Assembly: GCF_028368935.1 (NCBI RefSeq)
Contig: NZ_JAQNDK010000002.1
Span: 2,170,001 to 2,234,000, forward strand
DNA from: Sorangium aterium
GTDB lineage: Bacteria > Myxococcota_A > Polyangia > Polyangiales > Polyangiaceae
Direction: 5' to 3'
Length of the DNA stretch: 64,000 nt
The notes under the pieces are model-generated. The model had not been told where the DNA came from and did no database searches. It saw nothing but the letters and a program-made list of their open reading frames with translations. The position numbers and the translations under genes were made by a program. Shown piece after piece: positions 40,819 through 51,500 of the stretch (positions are counted from its first letter, which is position 1; every line of letters begins with the position of its first letter).

Positions 40819-43800
40819 ATGACGGTTCAGGCACCCGAGGGGCAGGCCGAGAGCATGACGGCCCTGATCGCGCGGCTCCGCGCGGAGCAGGGCGAGCAAC
40901 CGGAGCGGCAGCTCCAGGCGCTCTTGCTGCACGAGCTGGGCGCGCTCGAGGAGGCGCTCGGCGAGGAGCCCACGGCGGCGCGCGACTACCTCGCCGCGTT
41001 CAACGCGGATCCGCAGTTCCGCGAGCCGCTCGAGGCGCTGGTCCGCATCCTCACGCGGCGCAAGTCCATCAAGAACCTCGGCAAGCTGCTCGACGCGCTC
41101 ACGCGCGCCGCGGCCACGCCCGAGGAGCGGGCGCGCTCGTTCTGGGAGCGCGCGGCGTACCTCCAGGACCACGAGCAGAACCTCGCGGCGGCCAAGGAGG
41201 CGCTCGAAGAGGCGGCGCTCAGCAACCCGGAGGACGCGACCCCGTGGCTCGAGCTCGAGCTCATCGCGGCCAAGGAGGGGGACCTCGCGGGCCGGATGCG
41301 CGCCCTCGAGGCCCGCGCGGAGCTCGCGACGGACGCGACGTGGAAGGGGCTGCTCTTCATCGAGCTCGCCGACCTCGCGGCGGCGACCGAGAACGTGGAG
41401 CGCGCCTACGAGCTGCTCGACGCGGCCGCCGCGCTCGAGGGGCGGGCGCGCTTCAGGTCGCAGCTCGCGCTCGAGGTCATCGCCCGGCGCGAGGAGGACC
41501 TCGGCGCGCTCGCGCGCGCCCTCGAGGGGCAGGCGGAGCTCATCGCCGACGCGCTCGACGACGAGGCGAGCGGCGACGCCAACGGCGTCCCGCGGCACAT
41601 GCGCAAGCCGGAGCACGCGGCCGACGCGTGGCTCCGCGCCGCCGAGCTGACGCAGCGGGCCGGGACGGGCGGCTTCGCGTCGCTCCTCGAGCGGGCCGCG
41701 GAGCGGCTGCCGCAGTCGACGCTGCTCGGCCGGGCGCGCATCGCCGCGCTCGAGTCGGCCGGCGAGGCCGAGGCCGCCGCCAGCCTGGCCAAGCAGGAGA
41801 TCGCGCGCGGCGCGAGCGGGCCCGGCGCCGCGGCCCTGTGGCTCCGCGTCGCCGAGGCGGCGGCGCTCGCGAGCGATCGCGAGGCCGCGCTCGCGGCGCT
41901 CCGGAGCGCGCTCACGGCCGACCCGCAGTGCATCCCGGCGCGCGCGCTGGAGATCGATCTCCTCGGAGACGGCCAGGACCCGTCCGCGTTCGCGGCCTCG
42001 CTCGAGGCGACGGCGGCCTCGTACGCCAGCGACGAGGCGAGGGGGCGCGCGATGCTCCTCGCGGCCTACGTCTGGGCGGTGCGGACGGACGACGTCGGCG
42101 CGGCGAAGGCGGCCCTGTCGCAGGCGGGCATGGCCGGCGTCCACCCGGGCGTGCTCGCGCGCTTCGGTCGGTCGTTCGCGGCGCTCCGCGGCGACGCGGC
42201 CTGGTACGAGGAGTCGACGAAGCGGCTGCTCTCGACCGGCGTCGACCCGGCCGAGAAGGCGAGCCTGTGGTTCGAGATCGGCCGGAGCCGCCTCCTCCGC
42301 GGGGACGCGGACGGCGCCGAGGGCGCCTTCGCCGAGCTCGCCAACGCCGGCGCGGACGACGGCGCCACGCCGAACGCGTGGCTCGGGCGGGCGCTCGGCG
42401 CCTTCGCTGTCGATCTCGTCCGCAGCCGGCGCGAGCGCGGCGACGAGCCCGGCGCCGCCGGCCCGCGGCGCTCGCCGACGGTCATCGAGGCGCTCGCCGA
42501 GGTCGAGGGCGAGGAGACCGCGCGCGGGCTGTGGCTCGTCGCTGCCCTGCGCAGCGCGCGCGGCGGCGATCTGGATCGCGCCCGGAGCCGGCTCCGCGCG
42601 CTCTTCGAGCGATCCGCGGACGACGAGGTCATCGCGGTGTTCCTGGCCGAGCTCCACCGGCGCGCCGGGAGCCACACCGCCGCGGCCGCGACGCTCTCGG
42701 CCTGCGCCGCGGCGATCGACGACGCCGATCTCTCGGCGGCGCTGCACATCGAGGCGGCGATCCTGCTCTGGCGCGCCGGCGAGCGCGGGCGCGCCGTCGA
42801 GGAGCTCGAGGCGGCGCGCGGCAAGGCGCCGCGGGCTGGCGCGACGGTGCTCACCTGGGCCCTCCGCGGCCACGAGGCGAGCGATCTGGAGAGCCGGCGC
42901 CGCGCCCTCGAGGTCGCGGGCGAGGCGGGCGAGGACCCGGCGGCGCTCGCGCTGTCGCGGTTCGGCCTTGAGGTCGGCGCGGCCGAGGGCGGCGACGCCG
43001 ACGAGGCGCTCGCGACGCTCGAGGCGCTGGAGTCGCAGGCGAGCGACGATCTCGCCCTAGCCGCCGCGCTCGGGCGGCTCCTCTGGCAGCCGGCCCTCGA
43101 GCAGCGGAGCGCCGTCGAGCGCGCGCTCGACTACATCGAGGAGCGGGGCGACGGCGCCGCGACGATCGCGCACGCCGAGCGCTTCCGCCTCGCGCGCACC
43201 CTGGACCAGGATCGCGCGAGCACCGCGGCGCGCGCGGCGGCGTGGGCCGCGGCCGACCCGAGCCCGCACGCCGAGCTCGAGTGGCTCGGCGCCGCGCTCG
43301 GCGCCGAGGACCGCGAGGCCGAGGTGGCCGCGCGGAGCGCGCTCGCGCGGCACATGGACGGCGAGGCCCGCGCCGCGATGGAGGCCTCGGCCGCGATCGT
43401 CGGCGCGCTCGACCAGCCGAACCTGCCGCGGCCGTTCCTGACGGGCGAGCACGCGCCCGCGCAGCTCGCCAACCTCGAGCTCGCGCTCCCCGGCTGCGAT
43501 CCGCGGCGCCGCGCCGCGGCGCTGCACGGGCTCGGGGACGCGCTCGGCGAGGACGCGCAGCTCACCGCGCTCGGCCTCGCGGGCTGGTCGGACTTCGCGG
43601 CCGGGGAGCACGAGCGCGCGCTCGCCGCGTTCCGCACGGTCGTCGAGCGGCGGCCCGACGACGTCGCCGCCTGGGAGGGCGTCCGCGCGACGTCCGAGGC
43701 GCTGCGCGACCCCGTGTCGACGGCGCTCGCCTCGGCGCAGCTCGGGGCGCTCTGCAAGGACGACGCGCGCGGCGCGGGGTTCTGGGAGAGCGCCGGGCTC

Positions 43801-45591
43801 CTGCTCCTCCAGCACACCGAGGCGCACGACGACGCGGAGATCGCCTTCGATCGCGCGTTCTCGCGCGACCCGCGGCGCGGCGTCGCCTTCGACCGGCTCT
43901 TCCGCCGGGTCCGCGCGCGCAACGAGGACGATCGGCTGCTCGACATCATCGAGAGGCGGCTCGGCGTGGCGGACAACGACCTCGAGCTCTGCAAGCTGTT
44001 CTGGGAGCGCGCGCGCGTGCTCCGCAAGAAGGGCAAGCTCGACGACGCGCTCGCCGCGCTCGAGAACGTGACGCTGCTCGAGCCGGACCACATCGGCGCG
44101 CTGGCGCTCTCGGCCGACATCTCGAAGGCGCAGGGCGACCTCGGCCAGGCGGCCGCCTTCTACGCCGAGCTCTCGCGCGTCGCGAAGGCGCCGGGGGAGC
44201 AGCGCCTCATGTCGGGGATCACCGCGGTCGACGCCTACGAGAAGCTCGGCGAGCACGACAGGGCGCTCGAGGTGCTGGTCGGCCTGCATCGGGCCGGGCT
44301 GTCGACGCTCGTCGTCCGCGAGCGCCTCGTCCGCGTCGCCGCCCGGGTCGGCTCCTGGGACGAGGCGACGCGCCTGCTCGAGGAGCTCATGGTCGAGCGC
44401 GACACGCCCGCGGGGCGGATCGAGGCGGCGCGCCTCGCGATGGCCATCTACAGGGATCAGCTCCGCGCGCCGCGCCGCGCCGAGCGGGCCGTGGCGAAGC
44501 TCCTCGAAGAGGCGCCGGACGACGGCGAGGCGATCGATCTCGTCCTCACGACGGACTACGAGCCCGCGTTCCGCACCCGCGTGCTCGGCCGCGCCAAGGC
44601 GACGCTGATCCAGGCGCTCGCGGTCGAGCCGATCGACGCGGACCGGGTCGCGCTCCTCGCGAAGATCGCCGGCGCGGGGCAGGACGCGGCGCTCCGGCAG
44701 GCCACGCTCGGCGCGCTCGTCTCGCTCGTCCGCATCGACGACGGCATCTCCGCGGAGCTCAGGAAGATCGACGCCCGCGTCCCGGCGCGGCCGCAGATCG
44801 CCCTCGACGCCAAGGCCATGGCCGACATCGCCGATCCGCTCGACACCGGGCCCGTCGGCGAGCTGTTCGCGAAGATGGCCGAGACCATCTGCATGGCGCT
44901 CGGCCCCTCGCTCGTGTCGCTCGGCGTCGGCAAGAAGGACCGCATCGACTCGCGCGGCGGCCACCCGCTGCGCGTGGCGGTCGCCGAGTGGATGGGGGCG
45001 CTCAGCTTCGAGACGGACTTCGAGCTCTACGTCGGCGGCCCGAGCCCCCACGGCGCGACCGGCGTCTATGGCCAGCTGCCGGCGCTCGTGCTCGGCCCCG
45101 AGATCACGACGCCGCTCGACGCCGCCTCGCGCTCGGCGATCGCGCGCGAGGCGTTCGCGCTGCGCCGCGGCATCTCGTCGCTCAGGACGCGGGACGACAG
45201 CACCGTCGCCTCGCTCGTCGCGGCCGCGTGCATCGAGGCGGGCTTCACGGTCCCGCAGCCGCCCTACGCCGTCTTCGGCGAGGTCTCGCGCGCCATCCAC
45301 AAGGAGATGTCGCGCGCGACCCGCAAGGCCATCGCCGACGTCTGCCAGCGCATCGTCTCGAGCCAGCAGGACCCGCTCCGCTGGGCGCAGGCCGCGCGCA
45401 GGAGCATCGACCGCATGGCCGTCATCGCCGCCGGCGACGTCTCGCTGGTCCTCTCGGACATCCTCAATACCCCGCGCGAGCAGCTCGGCGGTGTCGTCGC
45501 CGAGAGCGAGCGGGCGCGCCAGCTTGTCGCGTTCGTCCTCTCGCAGAGCTACCTCGAGCTCCGGAAGAAGCTCGGCATGGGGGTCCGGTGA
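40819..45591 (+). CDS. Giant TPR/helical-repeat protein, first of a coupled pair
   Basis: 1590 aa from ATG 40819 (GTG 40777 is an alternative). Nearly all helical, Ala/Glu/Leu-rich, with degenerate TPR pairs throughout (AAYLQDHEQNLAAAKEALEE; DAYEKLGEHDRALEVLVGLH). No signal peptide or membrane helix is seen, so it is cytoplasmic. The last about 290 residues change character: KKDRIDSRGGHPLRVAV, FELYVGGPSPHG, LPALVLGPEI, KEMSRATRKAIADVCQRI, then AAGDVSLVLSDI and YLELRKKLGM. That domain recurs in divergent form at the end of the next protein. Its stop overlaps the next start as GTGA. A scaffold is inferred; function unknown. Confidence 0.8.
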   Translation: MTVQAPEGQAESMTALIARLRAEQGEQPERQLQALLLHELGALEEALGEEPTAARDYLAAFNADPQFREPLEALVRILTRRKSIKNLGKLLDALTRAAATPEERARSFWERAAYLQDHEQNLAAAKEALEEAALSNPEDATPWLELELIAAKEGDLAGRMRALEARAELATDATWKGLLFIELADLAAATENVERAYELLDAAAALEGRARFRSQLALEVIARREEDLGALARALEGQAELIADALDDEASGDANGVPRHMRKPEHAADAWLRAAELTQRAGTGGFASLLERAAERLPQSTLLGRARIAALESAGEAEAAASLAKQEIARGASGPGAAALWLRVAEAAALASDREAALAALRSALTADPQCIPARALEIDLLGDGQDPSAFAASLEATAASYASDEARGRAMLLAAYVWAVRTDDVGAAKAALSQAGMAGVHPGVLARFGRSFAALRGDAAWYEESTKRLLSTGVDPAEKASLWFEIGRSRLLRGDADGAEGAFAELANAGADDGATPNAWLGRALGAFAVDLVRSRRERGDEPGAAGPRRSPTVIEALAEVEGEETARGLWLVAALRSARGGDLDRARSRLRALFERSADDEVIAVFLAELHRRAGSHTAAAATLSACAAAIDDADLSAALHIEAAILLWRAGERGRAVEELEAARGKAPRAGATVLTWALRGHEASDLESRRRALEVAGEAGEDPAALALSRFGLEVGAAEGGDADEALATLEALESQASDDLALAAALGRLLWQPALEQRSAVERALDYIEERGDGAATIAHAERFRLARTLDQDRASTAARAAAWAAADPSPHAELEWLGAALGAEDREAEVAARSALARHMDGEARAAMEASAAIVGALDQPNLPRPFLTGEHAPAQLANLELALPGCDPRRRAAALHGLGDALGEDAQLTALGLAGWSDFAAGEHERALAAFRTVVERRPDDVAAWEGVRATSEALRDPVSTALASAQLGALCKDDARGAGFWESAGLLLLQHTEAHDDAEIAFDRAFSRDPRRGVAFDRLFRRVRARNEDDRLLDIIERRLGVADNDLELCKLFWERARVLRKKGKLDDALAALENVTLLEPDHIGALALSADISKAQGDLGQAAAFYAELSRVAKAPGEQRLMSGITAVDAYEKLGEHDRALEVLVGLHRAGLSTLVVRERLVRVAARVGSWDEATRLLEELMVERDTPAGRIEAARLAMAIYRDQLRAPRRAERAVAKLLEEAPDDGEAIDLVLTTDYEPAFRTRVLGRAKATLIQALAVEPIDADRVALLAKIAGAGQDAALRQATLGALVSLVRIDDGISAELRKIDARVPARPQIALDAKAMADIADPLDTGPVGELFAKMAETICMALGPSLVSLGVGKKDRIDSRGGHPLRVAVAEWMGALSFETDFELYVGGPSPHGATGVYGQLPALVLGPEITTPLDAASRSAIAREAFALRRGISSLRTRDDSTVASLVAAACIEAGFTVPQPPYAVFGEVSRAIHKEMSRATRKAIADVCQRIVSSQQDPLRWAQAARRSIDRMAVIAAGDVSLVLSDILNTPREQLGGVVAESERARQLVAFVLSQSYLELRKKLGMGVR

Positions 45592-48500
45592 GCAAGAATC
45601 CGCAATCCAAGAGCTCCTCTGGCGGCGGCGGCGACGAGGGCGCGCCGTCGCAGGAGAAGATCACGGTCCCCCCGCCGGCGATGTACGGCGCGGCGGTCTC
45701 GGAGGAGGGCGACGTCGAGGAGGCCACGCTCCTCGCGAAGATCCCCGAAGAGCTGATCCAGTCGATCCGCGGCGCCGAGGAGGGCGAGCGCGCCGGCGTA
45801 GGCGGCCTGAAGCAGCTGTTCTCCCGCGAGCACGTGCCCGCGCCCGCGAGGCCCGCGCAGAGCGCCGGAGAGAGCGACGCGCTGCTCGACATGCTGTTCG
45901 AGGACCAGCGCGCCGAGGACGCCGACGACGGGGTCGTGACCTCGGCGCCGGCGTTGCACGGGACGCGCCGGCCCCCGGCGCCCATCCCGCCGCCGCGCCC
46001 CCCGTCGCTGCCCCGCCCCGCGGCCCCGCCCCGCTCGGGCAAGCCGGACGACGTGAAGGCGTCGCTCGGCGCCGAGCCCACGCCCGGCGCGCCCGGTGAT
46101 CGCACGCCCAGGATCCCGCCTCCGGCCCCGTCCGCGAGGTTCACGGCGCCGCGCCCGCAGCCCGCCACCCCGCCGCCCCCGCTGCCGCCGCCGTCCGTGC
46201 GCCGGGAGCCCGTGTTCGAGGAGGACACCGCCGAGCCGGGCGACCGCGCGACGCCCATCCCCGACGGCGGCGACTCCCCGTTCGAGTTCGCGCCGCCCAG
46301 CGGCGCCAGCAGCGCCCGGTTCGCGGATGCGTCCGCCTTCGACGACGAGGAGACGCACGGCATCGACGACGAGGAGACGAACGCCCTCGACGAGCCCGGG
46401 CCCACGACCCGGCCGTACGCCGGCCAGTCGTCCGCCTCCACCAGCCGCTGGGACCAGGCCGCCGCCGACAGCGATCCCGGCGAGCTCGTGGACGAGTCCA
46501 GCCTGCTGAGCGGGCCGCCCGAGCCGACCGATGAAGAGCTCGAGGACGATCTCGCGCAGACGCGCGTCGCGACCCGGAGACCCGACAGCGGCGTCGCGTT
46601 CGCGCCGCCGCGGCCGTCGTCGTCGTCGCCGCGCGCGCCGTCGTCGTCGCCGCCGCGACCGTCGTCCTCGTCGCCACGCGCAGCGTCATCGCCGTCGCGC
46701 CCGTTCGCGGCGTCCCACGTCCGGCCGTCGTTCGTGCCGACGTCGACGTCGTCGCCGCGCGCGCCGTCGTCGCCGCCGCCGCGGCCGTCGTCGGCCCGCG
46801 TCCCGTCGGCGCCTCCTGCGGGCCCGTCGTCGCCTCCTTCCCTCGCGCCGGAGAGCCTCCCGCCGCTGCCGTCAATCCCGCCGCCCGCCTCGGTGTTCGA
46901 CGGCGAGCAGGACGCGAGCGCGATCCTCGTCCAGTCGCAGCAGCGCGACGTGTGGGCGGCGCGCGCCGCATGGCTCCGCTCCGAGGCCGAGCTCATCGAG
47001 GACCCCGCGGCCCGGGCGCGGGCGCTGCTCCCCGTCGCCGAGCTCTACGTGATGGCCGGGGAGGACGCCGCCGCCAGCGCCATCGCCGCCGAGGCGCGCG
47101 ATCTCGCCCCGAGCCTGATCTTCGCGCACCGCCAGCTCCGCGGCCTCCTGATGCGCGAGGGGGATCTGCCCGCCGCGCTCGAGGCGCTGGAGAGCGAGAC
47201 CCGCGTCCTCGGCACGCCGGCCGCGCGCTGCCACAACCTCGTGCTCGGCGCGGAGCTCTGCCGCATCCCGCTCGCGGATCCCGAGGGCGCCCACAAACGC
47301 TTCGAGCTCGCGGCGCGGACGCACCCCGCCGATCCGCGCGCGCACGTCCAGCGCTTCTGCGAGGCGCTCGCCGCGCCGGACTCGGACGCGGCGGCCTCCG
47401 CCGTGATCGCGAAGTTCCGCCTCCCCGAGGCGCCCGAGCTCGCGCCGCTCGCCGCGGCGAGCGCTCAGGTCGCAGCGCACCGCGGCGCGGCGCGGCCGGC
47501 GCGCGGCCGCGCCGCCTCCGCCACGCCGTACGAGGCGCTGCTCCGCGCCCGCGCCCTGCTCCGCGCCGGCGACCTCGCCGAGGGCCTCGCGAGCCTCGAT
47601 CCCCTGCGTGGCACCTCGCTCGCGCCCGCCGTCGCGTGGCTCACCGCCGCGCTGAGCGCCGCGCGCAAGGAGACCCGCCCGGCGTCGCTCGGCGCGCTCC
47701 GCAGCGTCGCCTCCGGCTCGCACGGCGGCCAGGCGCGCCGCGCCCTCGCGGCGCAGGCGATCGAGCTCGGCGACGCCGCCGCCGTGCGCGACGCGACGCT
47801 CGACGACGGCGACGCCGGCGGCGCCTTCTCGCCGGCCGATCGCATCGTCCTCTCGGCGCTCGCCGGCGGCGCCGCGGGCGAGATCGACCCGTGGCTGGAC
47901 GCCCTCGCCGACGATCCCGACTTCGCGCCGCTCTGCGCCGCGGCGAGCGCCGCCCTGAGCGACGCCGGCGGCGACGGCGCGGTGGCCTCCGCGGACGGCG
48001 CGCCCGCGTCGCGGGGCGTGCGCCCCCTCGGCGGCCCGAGGGCCCGCGCCGCCGCGGCCCTCGGCCGCGCGCTCTCGCGCGAGGCCGTCCCGGCGGAGGG
48101 CGGCGTCGACGCGAGCGACGCCTTCTCCCGCGCGGTCGTCACCTACGGCGACACCGCGCCGGAGAGCCCGCTCTTCCGGGCCCTCGCGCTCGAGCTCGAT
48201 CTCGACGGCGATCGCGGCGCCCGCGTCGCCAGGGCCGTGGCGTCGCTGCGCGAGGTCGCGTCCGAGCGCGACGGCGCGCTCGCCGCCGCCGTCCTCGCGG
48301 AGATCGCGGGCGATCAGCGCGCGGCGATGGGCGATCTCGATCGCGCCCGCGCCGCGGACCCGCAGCACGAGGGCGCCGCGCGCGCCCGCGCCGCCCAGGA
48401 GAGCGGCGTCGGCGCGGCCCGCATCCTCGCGGAGCACGCGCTCACGCTCGACGAGGGGCCGCGGGCCGCGGTGCTCGTCACCGAGGCGGCGATCCGCCTG

Positions 48501-51500
48501 CTCGACGGCGGCGACAACGAGGAGGGCGAGCGCCTGCTCTCGCGCGCCGCGCAGATCGATCCGAAGCTCCCCGTCGCGCTCCACCTCGGCGAGCGGAGCG
48601 CGCGCGCCCGGGTGGACCGCGACGGCCTCCTCGAGTGGCTCAGGACCCGCCGCGAGGGCGCCGCCGATCCCCTCGAGCGGGCCCACGATCTCGTCCGCGA
48701 GGCGCTCCTCGTCGCCGAGGCCGACCCCGCGGCCGCCGCGTCGCTCCTCGAGACGGCGCACCGCTCGCGCCCGCAGGACATCGGCCTGCGCGAGCTCTTC
48801 GAGCGGCTCGCGCCGGAGCCGCCCGCCGACCGCGCCTCCTGGCGCGCCGAGCGCGCCGCCGAGCTCCTGCGCGCCCTCCAGAGCGAGGGTGAGGGCGGCG
48901 ACGGCGGCGGCGACCGCGCCGCCGCGGGCATCGAGGCCGCTCGCCTCGCGCTCGAGGCCGCCCTCGACCACGAGCGCGCCGGCGATCTCGCGCAGGCCGC
49001 CGCGTGCGCCCGCCAGGCGATCGCCGCCGGGGACACGGCGCTCGCGCCGATCGCCCTCTACCGCGCGGCCGTCGCGGGCCACGGCACAGGAGAGCTCGTC
49101 GACGCCCTGATCCCGCGCGCTCGCGAGGCGGCGGACGCGGCGGAGCGCCTCGACATCTACGAGCGCCTCGCGGAGCTCGACGAGCAAGGGCGCAAGGACG
49201 CCGGCAGCGCCCTGCTGTGGCGCCGCTCCATCCTGGAGGAGACGCCGCACCACCTGCCGACGCTCCGCCGCGTCGCCTCCTACCTCATCGGCGAGGGCCG
49301 CGACGAGGAGCTCGAGCCGATCGCCCTCGAGATCGCGCGTGTCCTCGACGGCCCGGAGGCGATCGCCCACGCGCTCCTGTCGGCGCGGCTGCGCCTGCGC
49401 GTGCTCCCGTGGGAGGAGGCGCTCGAGCCGGTCCAGATCGCGTACAGGAACGAGCCCCGCGGCATCTGGGCGCTGCGCCAGATGGCCGCCCAGGCCCGCG
49501 CGAAGGCGGATCACGCCCTCGCGATCGAGGCGGATCGCCAGCTCATCGAGCGCACCGATCGCCCGTCCGAGGCCGCGGCCCTCTCGGTGCGCGCCGCCAG
49601 GGACGCCCTGCTGGCCGGCTCGATCGAGGACGCCGTCGCCTTCTTCCGGCACGCGATCACGCTCGTCCCGCACTACCTCGTCGCGCACCTCGACCTCGCC
49701 GACGCGCTCGATCGCGGCGGCGACCCGGCGGCCGCCGCCGCGGCGCTCGAGTCCGCCGCGGGCGCGAGCGTCGGCCCCGAGGGGCGCGCGCACTCGCTCT
49801 ACGCCGCGGCCGTCCTCTGGCAGGACAAGGTCCAGAACGTCGCGCGGGCGCGCGACGTCCTCGAGGCGGTCGCCACGGTCGATCCGTCGTACGCCGACGT
49901 CTTCGCGCGGCTCAGGGCCATCTACATCGCCGAGGGGGCGCGCGCCGAGCTCGCCGCGCTCCTCGAGCGCCGCCTCGAGGCGGTGACCGATCCCGCCGAG
50001 CGGGTCGAGATGGAGGTCCTGCGCGGCCGGGCGCTCGCCGACGTCGGCGACGCGGCGGCCGCGAAGCGCGCGCTCGCCGCCGCGCTCGACGCGAACCCCG
50101 ATCACGTCGAGGCCCTGTCCGCGTTCGCCGACGTCTGCGCCGGCGAGGGCGACTGGGCCGGCGCCGAGCAGGCGTGGATCCGCCTCGCGCGCCTCGTGCC
50201 CGAGCCCGCGAAGCAGGTCGCGATCTACCTCCGCCTCGGCGAGCTCTACGACGAGCACCTGCCGAACGCGGAGCGCGCCGAGCTCGCCTACCAGGAGATC
50301 CTGAAGCGCTCGCCGGGCGACGTGAGCGCGCGCGAGCGCCTCGTCTCGCTCTACAAGCGCGCTGGCGACGGCGCCCGCGCGCTCGAGCAGCAGAACCTCC
50401 TCATCAACGCCGCCGAGGCGCCCGAGCAGAAGTGCCGCCGCACCGCGGAGCTCGCCGAGATCTACGAGGCGATGGGGGACGCGAAGAAGGCCGAGGCCAC
50501 GCTGCTCACGGCCCGCAAGACGTGGCCGAAGGACGACTTCGCGCTCGGCGCGCTGGCCCGCTACTACCAGCGCACCGAGCAGGCCTCCGCGGCGGCGACC
50601 CTGCTCGATCGCGCGCTCGCCGACGCGCGCCGCGCGCTCAACACCGGCCGCTTCGAGCCCTACCTCTTCTCGACGGTCGCGACGGTCGCGGAGCTCCGCG
50701 GCCGCGCCGGCGCCGCGAGGATCGCGCGCGCGACGGTCGACGCGCTCGACGGCCGCGACGCCGCGATGGGCGGCGCGGGCAACGCCGCCGGCGCCGCCCG
50801 CCTCGACGCCCACCTCGCGCCGGAGCTCATGACCCCGGCGTTCCGGGAGCTCCTGCTCAAGACGGGCCCGCTGCTCGACGCCGCGGTGCCGTTCGATCTC
50901 GACTCTATCCGCGCGACGCCGCTGCCGCCCCAGCACGCCGAGATCACCGATCTCGCGCGCGGCGTCGGCGCGGCGTACGGCCTCCCCAACCTGCAGGTCT
51001 TCATGACGGGCGCGCTCGGCGCCGTCTGCGTGCCGGCGTCCACGAGCCCGCCCAAGATCGTCCTCGGCCAGGCCCTCGTCACCTCGCCGCGCGAGGACGT
51101 CCGGCTCGCCCTCATCCACCGCGCCGTCAAGATCCTCCAGACCAACGCCTCGGCCTTCTCGCGGACGGCGCCGATCGATCTCTGGCCGCTGCTCGCGGCT
51201 TACCTGAAGGCGTTCGTCCCGACGTGGTCGCCGCAGGGCGCGGACGCCGGGCGCCTGCGCGAGTACCACGGCCGCATCGAGCGGGTGATGGCGGGCGGCG
51301 TGGATCCGAAGATCAGCGTGCTCGCCGCCGACGTCATCGGCTCGATCGGCAACCGCGCCTCGACGTTGAACACCGCGATCAACGGCTGGGGGAACCGCGC
51401 CGCGTTCCTCGCCGTGGGCGACATCAACGTCGTCCTCACGGGCATCGCCTGGTCCGGCGGCAACACGAACGCGCCGCCCGCCGCGGGCAAGGACCGCGTC

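Noticed and set aside
43242-45587. Upstream extension of the second giant TPR frame by about 780 codons
   Set aside because: It lies out of frame inside the first TPR gene, is Arg/Gly-rich, and a GTG overlapping the previous stop at 45588 is a natural start.
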